A stretch of DNA of 15,339 nucleotides from CAZRAL01 sp964598005 (GCA_964598005.1 CAZRAL010000060.1:1-15339), one strand, 5' to 3'; shown: positions 7,236 to 13,937, counted from the stretch's first letter. Translations and numbers: made by a program. Notes: generated from the letters alone by a model not told the origin.

Positions 7236-8023
7236 ACAAACCACTTTCTGGAAAAAAGGCTATCGTGACCGGCTCCACCAGTGGCATCGGTTTAGGCATC
7301 GCGCGCGCTTTTGCCGGTGCTGGCGCGCATATCATGCTGAATGGGTTTGGTGACCCCAAAGAAATCGAAAGCCTGCGCCGCGGCCTGGAAACCGAGCACA
7401 ATGTAAAGGTAAATTATTCGGCGGCAGACATGTCCCAACCCGAGCAAATCAAAGCGATGATTGATGCCGCCAAGCAGGATTCAGGCGCGGTGGATATCCT
7501 GGTAAACAATGCGGGCATCCAGCATGTGGCGCCGGTCGATGAGTTCCCTGTGGAGAAATGGGATGCGATTATCGCCATCAACCTGTCCTCCGCCTTTCAT
7601 GCCACACGCGCGGCATTGCCGGGCATGAAAGCGAAAAAATGGGGGCGCATCATCAATATTGCTTCGGCGCATGGGCTGGTCGCCTCGCCGTATAAATCGG
7701 CCTATGTGGCGGCCAAACACGGGGTAATTGGCTTGACCAAAGCTGTGGCGCTGGAAGTGGCCGAGGCTGGCATTACCGTCAATGCCATTTGTCCCGGCTA
7801 CGTGCTGACACCGTTGGTAGAAAAACAGATTGACGATCAAGCTGTCGTGCACAACATTCCGCGTGAAAATGTGATTCGCGATGTACTGCTGGCCCCACAG
7901 CCCACCAAGCAGTTCGTCACCATCGAACAAGTAGCGGCATTGGCGCTGTTTCTGGCTTCGGACATCGCTGCGTCCATAACGGGTAGCGCCTATTCCGTGG
8001 ACGGGGGCTGGACAGCACGCTGA
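7232..8023 (+). CDS. bdhA: D-3-hydroxybutyrate dehydrogenase (SDR family)
   Basis: A 263-aa classical short-chain dehydrogenase that would oxidise (R)-3-hydroxybutyrate to acetoacetate with NAD+. It has the cofactor motif TGSTSGIG (residues 13-20), NNAG (92-95), and the catalytic Ser145, Tyr158 and Lys162 in IASAHGLVASPYKSAYVAAK. The C-terminus ends SVDGGWTAR as in PHB-linked dehydrogenases. The segment NAICPGYVLTPLVEKQI with the insert following it (IPRENVIRDVLL...PTKQFVTIEQVA) is characteristic of BdhA rather than FabG. It is coupled to the elaA-like gene (ATGA) and to pcp (TGATG). A CoA-transferase for its product lies one gene downstream, which supports the assignment. Confidence 0.93.
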   Translation: MNKPLSGKKAIVTGSTSGIGLGIARAFAGAGAHIMLNGFGDPKEIESLRRGLETEHNVKVNYSAADMSQPEQIKAMIDAAKQDSGAVDILVNNAGIQHVAPVDEFPVEKWDAIIAINLSSAFHATRAALPGMKAKKWGRIINIASAHGLVASPYKSAYVAAKHGVIGLTKAVALEVAEAGITVNAICPGYVLTPLVEKQIDDQAVVHNIPRENVIRDVLLAPQPTKQFVTIEQVAALALFLASDIAASITGSAYSVDGGWTAR

Positions 8024-8682
8024 TGCGGGTAAGGCCGGGACAATGCATTTTATTGACCGGCTTCGAGCCGTTCGCAGGAGAAAAAATCAATCCTTCATGG
8101 GAAATTGTCCGTGTTTTCCCTGAAAACCTACTGGGCTACCGCGTAGAAAAGCGCTGTGTCCCGGTACAGTTTGGTCATTCGATCAACATGGTTACAACAG
8201 CGATCGAAGCGCTGAAGCCCGCACTGGTGCTGTGTTTAGGGCAAGCAGGTAATCGTGCGCACATGAGTATGGAACGCATCGCGATCAACGTTGACGATGC
8301 TCGCATAACAGACAATGCGGGACACAAACCAGTGGATGAACCTATCCATACCGTGGGGCCAGCCGCTTACTTTTCTACTTTGCCGATCAAAACGATGGTG
8401 AGAGCCATGACCCGTAGAGATATTCCTGCCGAAATTTCCAACAGTGCGGGAACCTTTGTTTGCAATCATTTGATCTATGGTGTGCTGCATCATATCGCGC
8501 AGCACGGCTATAAAATCCGCGCCGGGTTCATGCATGTGCCTTATCTTGATGAGCAGGTTATCGATAAGCCCGGTGTACCTTCATTACCGCTGGACACCAT
8601 GATAACAGCCACGAAAGCGGCGATAATAGCGGCCATCCGCAATCCCAAAGATCTAAAACTGGTCGGCGGCACACTTGCCTAA
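8023..8682 (+). CDS. pcp: Pyroglutamyl-peptidase I (pyrrolidone-carboxylate peptidase)
   Basis: A 219-aa C15-family cysteine peptidase that removes N-terminal pyroglutamate from peptides. The N-terminal LLTGFEPFAGEKINPSW (residues 10-26) is diagnostic. Catalytic residues are visible as Glu84 (MERIAINVDD), Cys147 (NSAGTFVCNHLIYG) and His171 (FMHVPYLDEQ). Length is normal. The start overlaps the bdhA stop by one base (TGATG). Peptide end-trimming has no obvious tie to ketone-body metabolism, so it is probably a passenger in the operon. A 34-nt gap with a good ribosome binding site separates it from the CoA-transferase gene. Confidence 0.95.
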   Translation: MRVRPGQCILLTGFEPFAGEKINPSWEIVRVFPENLLGYRVEKRCVPVQFGHSINMVTTAIEALKPALVLCLGQAGNRAHMSMERIAINVDDARITDNAGHKPVDEPIHTVGPAAYFSTLPIKTMVRAMTRRDIPAEISNSAGTFVCNHLIYGVLHHIAQHGYKIRAGFMHVPYLDEQVIDKPGVPSLPLDTMITATKAAIIAAIRNPKDLKLVGGTLA

Positions 8683-8716
8683 CGGCCTCTCACCATAATA
8701 AAAGGAGCGTATTCGC

Positions 8717-10066
8717 ATGAGCAAAGTATATAAAGACGCCCGGTCCGCATTGGCCGGACTGCTGAAAGACAACATGACCATTGCCGCAGGCGGCTTTGGC
8801 TTATGCGGGATACCTGAAAACCTGATCAGCGCATTGGTGGATTCTGGCGTCAAAGGCCTCACCATTGCGGGCAACAATGCGGGCGTGGATAACTTTGGCA
8901 TGGGGCTATTGCTGAAAACGCGTCAGGTCAAAAAAGTCATTGCTTCCTATGTAGGTGAAAACAAGGAATTTGAGCGCCAGGTACTGGCTGGCGAACTCGA
9001 TTTGCAACTGGTGCCGCAGGGTACGCTGGCAGAAAAATTTCGTGCCGGAGGCGCCGGGATTCCCGGTTTTTACACCCGCACGGCCTATGGCACCAAACTC
9101 GCCGAAGGCAAGCCCACCCATGCGTTCGAGGGCAAAGAATACGTGCTGGAAGAGGGCATTCGCGCCGATGTTGCGCTGGTCAAAGCCTGGAAAGGCGACC
9201 GAAACGGCAACCTTATTTATCGCAAAACAGCGCGTAATTTCAACCCCATGATCGCAACCTGCGGCAAAATAACTGTGGCGGAAGTCGAGGAATTGGTGGA
9301 AATAGGCGACCTGGATCCTGATCAAATTCATACGCCGGGGATTTTTGTTGACCGCATCATTCAGGGCGTGAATTACGAAAAGCGCATCGAATTTCGTACC
9401 GTGGCAGGAGGAATGACATCGAAAAGCGATACACCGGTGCGCCACCTGATGGCCAAACGCGCCGCGCAGGAATTGCGCGACGGCTACTACGTTAATCTGG
9501 GAATTGGCATCCCCACCCTGGTGGCCAACTACATACCGGATCATATCAACGTGATACTGCAATCCGAAAACGGACTGTTGGGCATCGGCCCTTTTCCGCA
9601 GGATGCAGCAGTCGACCCCGATCTCATCAATGCCGGTAAACAAACCATTACCGCGCTGCCGGGATCGAGTTTTTTTTCCAGCGCCGATTCATTTGGCATG
9701 ATCCGTGGTGGACATATCGACTTGTCCATTCTGGGGGGGCTGGAAGTCGCTGAAAACGGCGATCTTGCCAACTGGATGGTGCCCGGCAAAATGGTAAAAG
9801 GGCCGGGAGGCGCAATGGATCTGGTTTCCGGCGTTAGGCGCGTCGTCGTTCTCATGGAGCACACCTCGAAAGACGGCGCATCCAAAGTGTTGAAGCAATG
9901 CAGCTTACCGCTTACCGGCAAAGGTGTCGTTAACCTCATCATTACCGATCTTTGCGTGTTTGAAGTCGAACCTGGCAAAGGGCTGGTGTTGAAGGAGCTT
10001 CATCCTGGAACGACCTTGGAAGAGGTGAAGGCAAAAACCGCGTGCGATTTTCGCATTGCGCTTTAA
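8717..10066 (+). CDS. Single-chain 3-oxoacid (acetoacetate) CoA-transferase, A and B subunits fused
   Basis: A 449-aa family I CoA-transferase, probably moving CoA from succinyl-CoA to acetoacetate to give acetoacetyl-CoA. Residues 1-232 correspond to subunit A (GGFGLCGIPENLI at 25-37, NNAGVDNFGMG, ARNFNPMIA). Residues 233-449 correspond to subunit B, with NLGIGIPTLVANY and the catalytic Glu284 in QSENGLLGIGP. Bacteria usually have two genes (scoA/scoB, atoD/atoA). Here the frame runs straight through the junction at 9413, where an internal ATG preceded by AGGAGG survives, a relic of a separate B start. A good AAGGAG (8702-8707) sits 9 nt before the ATG at 8717. It follows bdhA and pcp, completing 3-hydroxybutyrate to acetoacetyl-CoA. 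Exact CoA donor is inferred. Confidence 0.9.
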   Translation: MSKVYKDARSALAGLLKDNMTIAAGGFGLCGIPENLISALVDSGVKGLTIAGNNAGVDNFGMGLLLKTRQVKKVIASYVGENKEFERQVLAGELDLQLVPQGTLAEKFRAGGAGIPGFYTRTAYGTKLAEGKPTHAFEGKEYVLEEGIRADVALVKAWKGDRNGNLIYRKTARNFNPMIATCGKITVAEVEELVEIGDLDPDQIHTPGIFVDRIIQGVNYEKRIEFRTVAGGMTSKSDTPVRHLMAKRAAQELRDGYYVNLGIGIPTLVANYIPDHINVILQSENGLLGIGPFPQDAAVDPDLINAGKQTITALPGSSFFSSADSFGMIRGGHIDLSILGGLEVAENGDLANWMVPGKMVKGPGGAMDLVSGVRRVVVLMEHTSKDGASKVLKQCSLPLTGKGVVNLIITDLCVFEVEPGKGLVLKELHPGTTLEEVKAKTACDFRIAL

Positions 10067-10099
10067 CAGCCTGTTGCTGATAGTGGAGCAACATCAGTA

Positions 10100-10247
10100 G
10101 ACTTCTTTCGAAACTTGCGGCGCTTGACCTAACGGCGTTGCACGGTAGCTCAAAATCCTCACTCAAAATCCTCATTTACTCCCTTGTAAATTGCGATTTT
10201 TCGCCGCCATGCGCTTGTATTCGCTCGCGACAATTTCGAAAGAAGTC
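10100..10247. repeat. 148-bp MITE-like element with 14-bp perfect terminal inverted repeats
   Basis: GACTTCTTTCGAAA at 10100-10113 is exactly the reverse complement of TTTCGAAAGAAGTC at 10234-10247. Inside is a perfect 13-bp tandem duplication, CTCAAAATCCTCA at 10149-10161 and 10162-10174, then TTTAC/GTAAA and AAAATC/GATTTT pairs that could extend folding. There is no ORF. The structure suggests a short non-autonomous repeat. No second copy is in the window, so repetition in the genome is inferred. Confidence 0.65.
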
Positions 10248-10270
10248 GTAAGGGTGTATTTTTACAGGAA

Positions 10271-10299
10271 TTAACAAAACATCCGCATTCTGTTAAGCT
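10271..10299 (+). promoter_or_regulatory. Possible promoter for the TPR-LuxR gene
   Basis: TTAACA (10271-10276, 5 of 6 to the -35 consensus), a 17-bp spacer and TAAGCT (10294-10299, weak -10) lie upstream of the regulator. GTTAA/TTAAC occurs three times between 10271 and 10313 in both orientations, which could be an operator. By-eye match only. Confidence 0.3.
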
Positions 10300-10332
10300 G
10301 GCGCATCGTTAACAAAGATTGAGGTGCGTTCC

Positions 10333-10389
10333 ATGTTTTCTGTGCTCATCCAGCTTTTTACTGGCTTTACCTATGCACAAGACCACTGA
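10333..10389 (+). CDS. Possible 18-aa leader ORF before the TPR-LuxR gene
   Basis: ATG at 10333 begins MFSVLIQLFTGFTYAQDH and stops at TGA 10387-10389. It has a better ribosome binding site (GAGGTG, about 8 nt upstream) than any start of the long frame that overlaps it. It could couple translation to the regulator, or mark a frameshifted older N-terminus of the regulator. Such short ORFs arise by chance, so confidence is low. Confidence 0.2.
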   Translation: MFSVLIQLFTGFTYAQDH

Positions 10390-12157
10390 CCACGCGCGCG
10401 TCACCAGCGTCACGATGCTGCCTGTGGACTGGATTGCCAGCCTCGAACAGGCGCTGCTGACGAAGCAACAGGCCGCTGCCTCTACCCCGGTAAAAAAACG
10501 GCTCGATGCGGCGGCACAACAACTGCAAGCCGCCCCCGATGCCAACGTCGCTGCCTTCGTCAACGACGCCCTTTCCTTATGCAAACAACTGTATGCACAA
10601 GGCCGTGACATTGATGCGCTGCCGCTGGCGCGGCTTTGCGCCAGCCTGGCGGGGCGGGTAAATCGCGCGCATTACCCGCGCCTGCACTGGCAAGCCCTCA
10701 CCGCAACCGGCATCTTGCTGGCGCATAAAGGCGATTACCCGGCCGCCATTGCCGAACACAGCCGCGCGTTGCAACTGGCCGAGGCTACGGCTAATGTGGC
10801 TGATCTAGCATTCAGCTGGAATAATGTGGGTAGCGTATTCAAACACGCTTCCGCGCACAGTTTGGCCATCGAGTGTTTTATGCACGCTTACCAGCAGTAT
10901 TCGCTGGGGCCGGTGCTTGCGCGTTATTGCGCCTTGGGCAATATGGCGTATTGCCAGTTGCAGTTAGGCCATTTACGCAAAGGCCGGGCGGCGGCCACGC
11001 TGGCCTTGCGCTACGAAACCGAGGCTTTCCGTAGCCAAGACCCTTATACCGCTGCCGTCTTGCGCAACAATCTGGTGCGCCTCTTGGTGGCTGCGGATAA
11101 AAAAGAGGCCGCGCAGCCCATCGCCGAGCAAGTCTATCAACTTGCGGCGGCGGCGCCTTCATTGCTGATGAATAATCTGGTGAACGTACTGCGCGCCATG
11201 CTCGATGTCGCCTATGGGCGCATCAACAGCGGCATCGCCCGGCTGGAAGCCGAATTGCAGCAGGTGCGCCACCTGCCCGAGCCGCGCAACGATACGCTCA
11301 CTGCGTTGATTGAGGCTGAACGGGCCGCCGGGCATACCGTGCGAGCCTGGATGTACTGGCAGGAATTAAACGACTATACCCAACCCAACGCTCTTGTTGA
11401 ACAAGGCGCGGCAATCAATGGGATCAATGCAGTCGGCTCACTGGTTACGCTAGAGCCGGAAGAATACCAGCTGCTGCAATGGCTGGCCGAGGGCCACAGC
11501 AGCAAATCCATGGCGCGCCTGCGGGCCAGTAGCGCCCACAGCATACGCACTTACCTCAGCCGTATTTACGCCAAACTTGGCGTGAATAACGGCAAAGCAG
11601 CGGTGGCCTGGCTGCTTTCGCAGCGGCCCGCTGCGGATCCAGCGCCTGCTGCGCCTCTCTTCCTGCATGCGGCCGTATCTCCCACTCCAACGGCACACTC
11701 GACGGCTGCCCCAACCGGCGCACCGCCGGGCGCTTGGTATGTGCAATGTTTGGCCAAAGGCTATTGGGATACGGCGATCCGTCACTGGCAGGCAACGCTC
11801 CCTCCCGAGCGGCCAGCCGAAGCGCGTTACGCAGTGGCATTGATGCTGCTGTTGCAATCGTGCACCGATGAGGCCATGGCGGAAGCCCGGTTGCTGAAGG
11901 ACACCGCCTTGCGCGGGGTGCAGTGGGCCAAACAATGGCTGGCAACCCGCAATCAAGACAGCCTGCGCCATTTGCAGGAATTGGCAGAGGCGCTACCGCT
12001 GGGGCACCGGGATAAGTACGCTACCCTGATGGCGATTTACCACGGTGCGATGCGCGCCCATGCGCAGGATACGCCCTTGGCCATCGACTGTGCGCAGGCG
12101 CTATTTAACGAGGCACAGGCTTTGCGGCAGGGGATCATGGGCCATACACCGGGCTGA
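10373..12157 (+). CDS. TPR-repeat protein with internal LuxR-type HTH (transcriptional regulator)
   Basis: 594 aa from the ATG at 10373 (MHKTTDHARV). The open frame reaches back to a TTG at 10319, and a further ATG lies at 10415; none has a strong ribosome binding site. A long alpha-helical, Ala/Leu-rich N-terminal part holds TPR-like units (for example HKGDYPAAIAEHSRALQLAE and ASAHSLAIECFMHAYQQY, about residues 115-180). At about 357-418 is a GerE/LuxR DNA-binding domain: LEPEEYQLLQWLAEGHSSKS, then SAHSIRTYLSRIYAKLGVNN. After it comes a Pro/Ala-rich linker and an extra helical domain of about 140 residues; LuxR HTHs are usually C-terminal, so the mid-protein position is unusual. No sensor kinase or receiver is visible. 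It is convergent with the 58-aa leader-peptide gene and is its likely regulator by position only. Confidence 0.8.
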   Translation: MHKTTDHARVTSVTMLPVDWIASLEQALLTKQQAAASTPVKKRLDAAAQQLQAAPDANVAAFVNDALSLCKQLYAQGRDIDALPLARLCASLAGRVNRAHYPRLHWQALTATGILLAHKGDYPAAIAEHSRALQLAEATANVADLAFSWNNVGSVFKHASAHSLAIECFMHAYQQYSLGPVLARYCALGNMAYCQLQLGHLRKGRAAATLALRYETEAFRSQDPYTAAVLRNNLVRLLVAADKKEAAQPIAEQVYQLAAAAPSLLMNNLVNVLRAMLDVAYGRINSGIARLEAELQQVRHLPEPRNDTLTALIEAERAAGHTVRAWMYWQELNDYTQPNALVEQGAAINGINAVGSLVTLEPEEYQLLQWLAEGHSSKSMARLRASSAHSIRTYLSRIYAKLGVNNGKAAVAWLLSQRPAADPAPAAPLFLHAAVSPTPTAHSTAAPTGAPPGAWYVQCLAKGYWDTAIRHWQATLPPERPAEARYAVALMLLLQSCTDEAMAEARLLKDTALRGVQWAKQWLATRNQDSLRHLQELAEALPLGHRDKYATLMAIYHGAMRAHAQDTPLAIDCAQALFNEAQALRQGIMGHTPG

Positions 12158-12346
12158 TACGGGCCGCAGATTCCCCGGCGCAGGAATGGCGGCGTTGGTC
12201 TGGCACGCAAGTCATAAAACGATAAGACCAGTTATCCCAGCCCGCGCGGTGTGCGGGCGGAATCTGCTTTGGCGTGCTGCGTTAAAACTGCCAAACAAAC
12301 CGCAGATTCCCCCTCACTTGCGCTGCGAACATGCCAAGGCTAAGTA
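12158..12346. promoter_or_regulatory. Convergent 3' region with competing hairpins
   Basis: GGAATCTGC at 12259-12267 is the perfect complement of GCAGATTCC at 12302-12310; the adjoining TTTGGC (12268-12273) and GCCAAA (12290-12295) extend the stem to 15 bp around a 6-nt bulge and a 16-nt loop. A third copy, GCAGATTCC at 12166-12174, could pair instead with 12259-12267. CCCGCGC/GTGCGGG at about 12241-12257 is a further compact hairpin. No U-run follows any of them, so simple intrinsic termination is doubtful. It may serve as a shared 3' end, attenuator or transcript-stability structure for the two convergent genes. Confidence 0.5.
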
Positions 12347-12523
12347 TTAAGCAGCAGGCTTGTACACCACAGGCGGCGTGGTGCGCAGGCCCCAACCTTC
12401 CATAGTGCCACCGCCTGTTACTTGCAGCATGTCACTGGCCGCCAGTACCGTGAGCGTTGCAGCGCGCTCGCCTGCTGAAGCGGAAGTGGAAACAAAAGAT
12501 AATGTATTGTGCATGGATTTCAT
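12347..12523 (-). CDS. Putative secreted peptide precursor with double-glycine leader
   Basis: A 58-aa protein beginning MKSMHNTLSF. The start is fixed by a strong AAGGAG 5 nt upstream of the ATG at 12523; a longer in-frame reading to 12562 lacks such a site. Residues 26-38 read VLAASDMLQVTGG, close to the double-glycine leader pattern (L.xxELxxVxGG) cut by C39 peptidase-containing exporters in bacteriocins and related peptides. The remaining 20 residues, starting GTMEGWGLRTT and ending PPVVYKPAA, hold one Trp, one Tyr and three Pro but no Cys, Ser or Asn, so lanthionine or disulfide chemistry is excluded. No exporter or modifying enzyme lies nearby. Convergent with the TPR-LuxR gene and followed upstream by IS debris. 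A chance Gly-Gly is possible; expression looks likely from the ribosome binding site. Confidence 0.6.
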   Translation of the reverse strand: MKSMHNTLSFVSTSASAGERAATLTVLAASDMLQVTGGGTMEGWGLRTTPPVVYKPAA

Positions 12524-12661
12524 GATTTCTCCTTTTGAGTTTAATGAGAGTGAATAAAACATTCAGGGTGCGCGAATGCGCAACCCGCGTTCATTCTGCA
12601 ATAAAAGCCTGGGGAGGTGTGCCACAGGGCGGCTATAGAGTGGTGGTGAAACAGGCGCGGT

Positions 12662-12685
12662 AAACATAAAGCCGCAAAACATAAA
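12662..12685. repeat. AAACATAAA direct repeat upstream of the peptide gene
   Basis: AAACATAAA at 12662-12670 and 12677-12685, 15 bp apart, each next to a CCGC/GCGG-type sequence. They lie about 140-160 bp upstream of the peptide ATG and about 50-70 bp before the IS1595 fragment. Candidate operator for the peptide gene or part of the IS end; the evidence is the repetition alone. Confidence 0.3.
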
Positions 12686-12735
12686 AAAATGTTATTACAG
12701 GGAAAAAGAACATATTTAGTTGTGCAACCAACTTT

Positions 12736-13152
12736 TTGCAGGGTCGCAAGTGCATTTTTTGTGGTTCGTTCAAGGTCAATAAGACGAGCCGAGGGTATGT
12801 GAAATGTCGCGGCTGTGGAAGACAGAAAAGCCTGAAACGCCTGCGCAGTGAAATTGCCATTCTGATGGGGTTTTATCAACAACAACCGGCGTATCGCTTG
12901 GCACTGGATCTGGCTGTAGATGTAAAGGCGGTGAGCTGGATCGATCAGCGTTTGCGCCAAGCGCTTTATCATGTTACTGAACTGGAAGGCGCTAAGCTCT
13001 CGGGGGAGATCGAACTCGATGAGTCGTACTTTGGAGGTCGACGTAAAGGCAGGCGAGGCCGGGGCGCAAGTGGTAAAAGCATCGCCTTTGGGCTGCTCGA
13101 GCGGGATGGCCGGGTTTATACCAAGATCGTGGAGAATGTCTCGGGGCTGTAA
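12736..13152 (+). pseudogene. Truncated IS1595-family (ISXO2-like) transposase
   Basis: About 138 codons of an IS1595-type transposase. It begins with a zinc ribbon, C6-x2-C9 and C24-x2-C27, in the order CIFCGS...VKCRGCGRQKSL. Then come the helical IAILMGFYQQQPAYRLALDL segment and the start of the catalytic domain SGEIELDESYFGGRRKGRRG, with the first catalytic Asp at about 95. The frame stops at VENVSGL*, where full-length relatives continue for roughly 80-100 residues with the remaining acidic residues, so it cannot transpose. The only start is TTG or absent, so the 5' end may also be damaged. The break coincides with the sequence at 13143 that resembles another IS terminus. Confidence 0.88.
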
Positions 13153-13170
13153 GGAATTTTGTGTAAACTG
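13143..13170. repeat. Probable IS terminus (IS256-like) at the transposase break
   Basis: At the point where IS1595 homology ends, the sequence GGGGCTGTAAGG followed by AATTTTGTGTAAACTG resembles the terminal inverted repeats of IS256-family elements, which commonly contain TTTACACAAAATT when read outward. No IS256 transposase or opposite end is visible. This suggests insertion followed by deletion, but recognition is from memory of the family. Confidence 0.35.
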
Positions 13171-13176
13171 AAAATT

Positions 13177-13183
13177 GTTAGGC
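13177..13183 (+). other. Possible integron core site (GTTAGGC)
   Basis: GTTAGGC fits the GTTRRRY core where integron cassettes join. It sits 80 bp before a second, better supported GTTAGGC. GGCTC (13181-13185) and GAGCC (13206-13210) form a short inverted repeat after it. No partner RYYYAAC core is visible upstream, so it may be chance or a remnant of a lost attI or attC. Confidence 0.25.
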
Positions 13184-13256
13184 TCTACGTAACGTTAAGG
13201 TTAAGGAGCCAAAATAAACAAAAGTACCCCATCAGCCAAATCATTATCTATTTCAC

Positions 13257-13263
13257 GTTAGGC
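13257..13263 (+). other. Integron cassette boundary core (R', GTTAGGC)
   Basis: GTTAGGC matches the GTTRRRY core; the joining point would be between G13257 and T13258. A GGAGG ribosome binding site begins 11 bp later and the TTG start 22 bp later, the compact layout usual at the start of a cassette. The attC that should precede it is not recognisable. Confidence 0.5.
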
Positions 13264-13284
13264 CGCACTAGACGGAGGCACACC

Positions 13285-13842
13285 TTGCGAATCAAACACA
13301 CGTATGCGCTTCTTCTGTTGGCATGCAGTACCGTGGCGCTTTCACAAGTGCAATGTCCGCTTTTACCTTTAGCAGTCGAGTCCGAGTCGGAAGCACGCGC
13401 GCTTGCTAAGGCTTTGCAGCCTCTCGCCATCCAAAATCAGAATGATGGTCCGTGCAAGCCGAAGGTGTCGAGCTTTCTCGCATTCGGCAAGCCTCTCTGT
13501 TTGTTGTCGCCAACAGTCCCGGCAGTAGGCCTTGCGTTTTTGTTCCTCGAAGGTGAGGCCAAGCCGATCGCAGCGCACTTTCTAGTTGAGTACTCAGAAA
13601 GGCATCACCGTGAACTGGAGCAGCTTCTGGGACGCAGACACGAGCGCGTAGATGCGGCGCCTGCGCTGGTTCAACGTCTCGGTGTGCATCAGGCGCTCAC
13701 CGCCACATTCCGGAGTGGGGGCACTCTTGTTTCGTTAGAAAGGCCCAGCGATGGAATGCCTGGTCAATGGATATCGTCTGTCGCGTATCAACGTGAAGAT
13801 CGGGTTCACATCTCAAGACGGAATTGGAACACGTGCAAGTGA
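13285..13842 (+). CDS. Cassette-encoded putative lipoprotein or exported protein, unknown function
   Basis: 185 aa from the TTG at 13285, chosen because GGAGG (13274-13278) lies 6 nt upstream and because this start gives a proper signal sequence: MRIKHTYALLLLACSTVALSQ. L11-L12-A13-C14 could be a lipobox; cleavage after the following ALS by signal peptidase I is the alternative. A longer open frame back to 13159 has no such features. The mature part includes several Cys residues and a His/Glu/Arg-rich stretch (YSERHHRELEQLLGRRHERV). No family is recognised. It ends 10 nt before an attC-like core, so it is a typical single-gene integron cassette: no own promoter is seen and it is probably read from upstream. 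Confidence 0.6.
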   Translation: MRIKHTYALLLLACSTVALSQVQCPLLPLAVESESEARALAKALQPLAIQNQNDGPCKPKVSSFLAFGKPLCLLSPTVPAVGLAFLFLEGEAKPIAAHFLVEYSERHHRELEQLLGRRHERVDAAPALVQRLGVHQALTATFRSGGTLVSLERPSDGMPGQWISSVAYQREDRVHISRRNWNTCK

Positions 13843-13852
13843 GCGCGGTGCG

Positions 13853-13919
13853 GCCTAACCCCTCCATCGAGCGGCAATCTGCTGAGTCGGCTGACGCCAA
13901 ACCTAGGCCAACGGTTCAC
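13853..13919 (+). repeat. Decayed attC site
   Basis: GCCTAAC (13853-13859) followed by CCCTCCATCGAGCGG matches the left half of attC sites common in Xanthomonas/beta-type cassettes, at the usual distance after a cassette gene. The matching right core GTTAGGC is missing: only TAGGCC at 13904-13909, complementary to GGCCTA at 13852-13857, remains. The site has probably been mutated or partly deleted, fusing two cassettes into one. Confidence 0.5.
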
Positions 13920-13937
13920 ATTGGCCCCTTGGACGCG

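Noticed and set aside
8906..9643. 245-aa antisense ORF within the CoA-transferase gene
   Set aside because: Mirror frame of a well-supported enzyme; composition is that of a shadow frame.
10072..10093. Hairpin TGTTGCT/AGCAACA after the CoA-transferase gene
   Set aside because: A perfect 7-bp stem but no run of T after it, so I do not call it an intrinsic terminator.
11450..11971. Antisense ORFs within the TPR-LuxR gene
   Set aside because: GC-rich coding sequence leaves open shadow frames; no recognisable domain.
12541..12972. 143-aa minus-strand ORF upstream of the peptide gene
   Set aside because: It is antisense to the IS1595 transposase fragment and has no domain of its own.
13159..13284. 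Longer N-terminus for the cassette lipoprotein, from a TTG at 13159
   Set aside because: It crosses the IS end and the cassette core and hides the signal sequence; the TTG at 13285 has a well-placed GGAGG.
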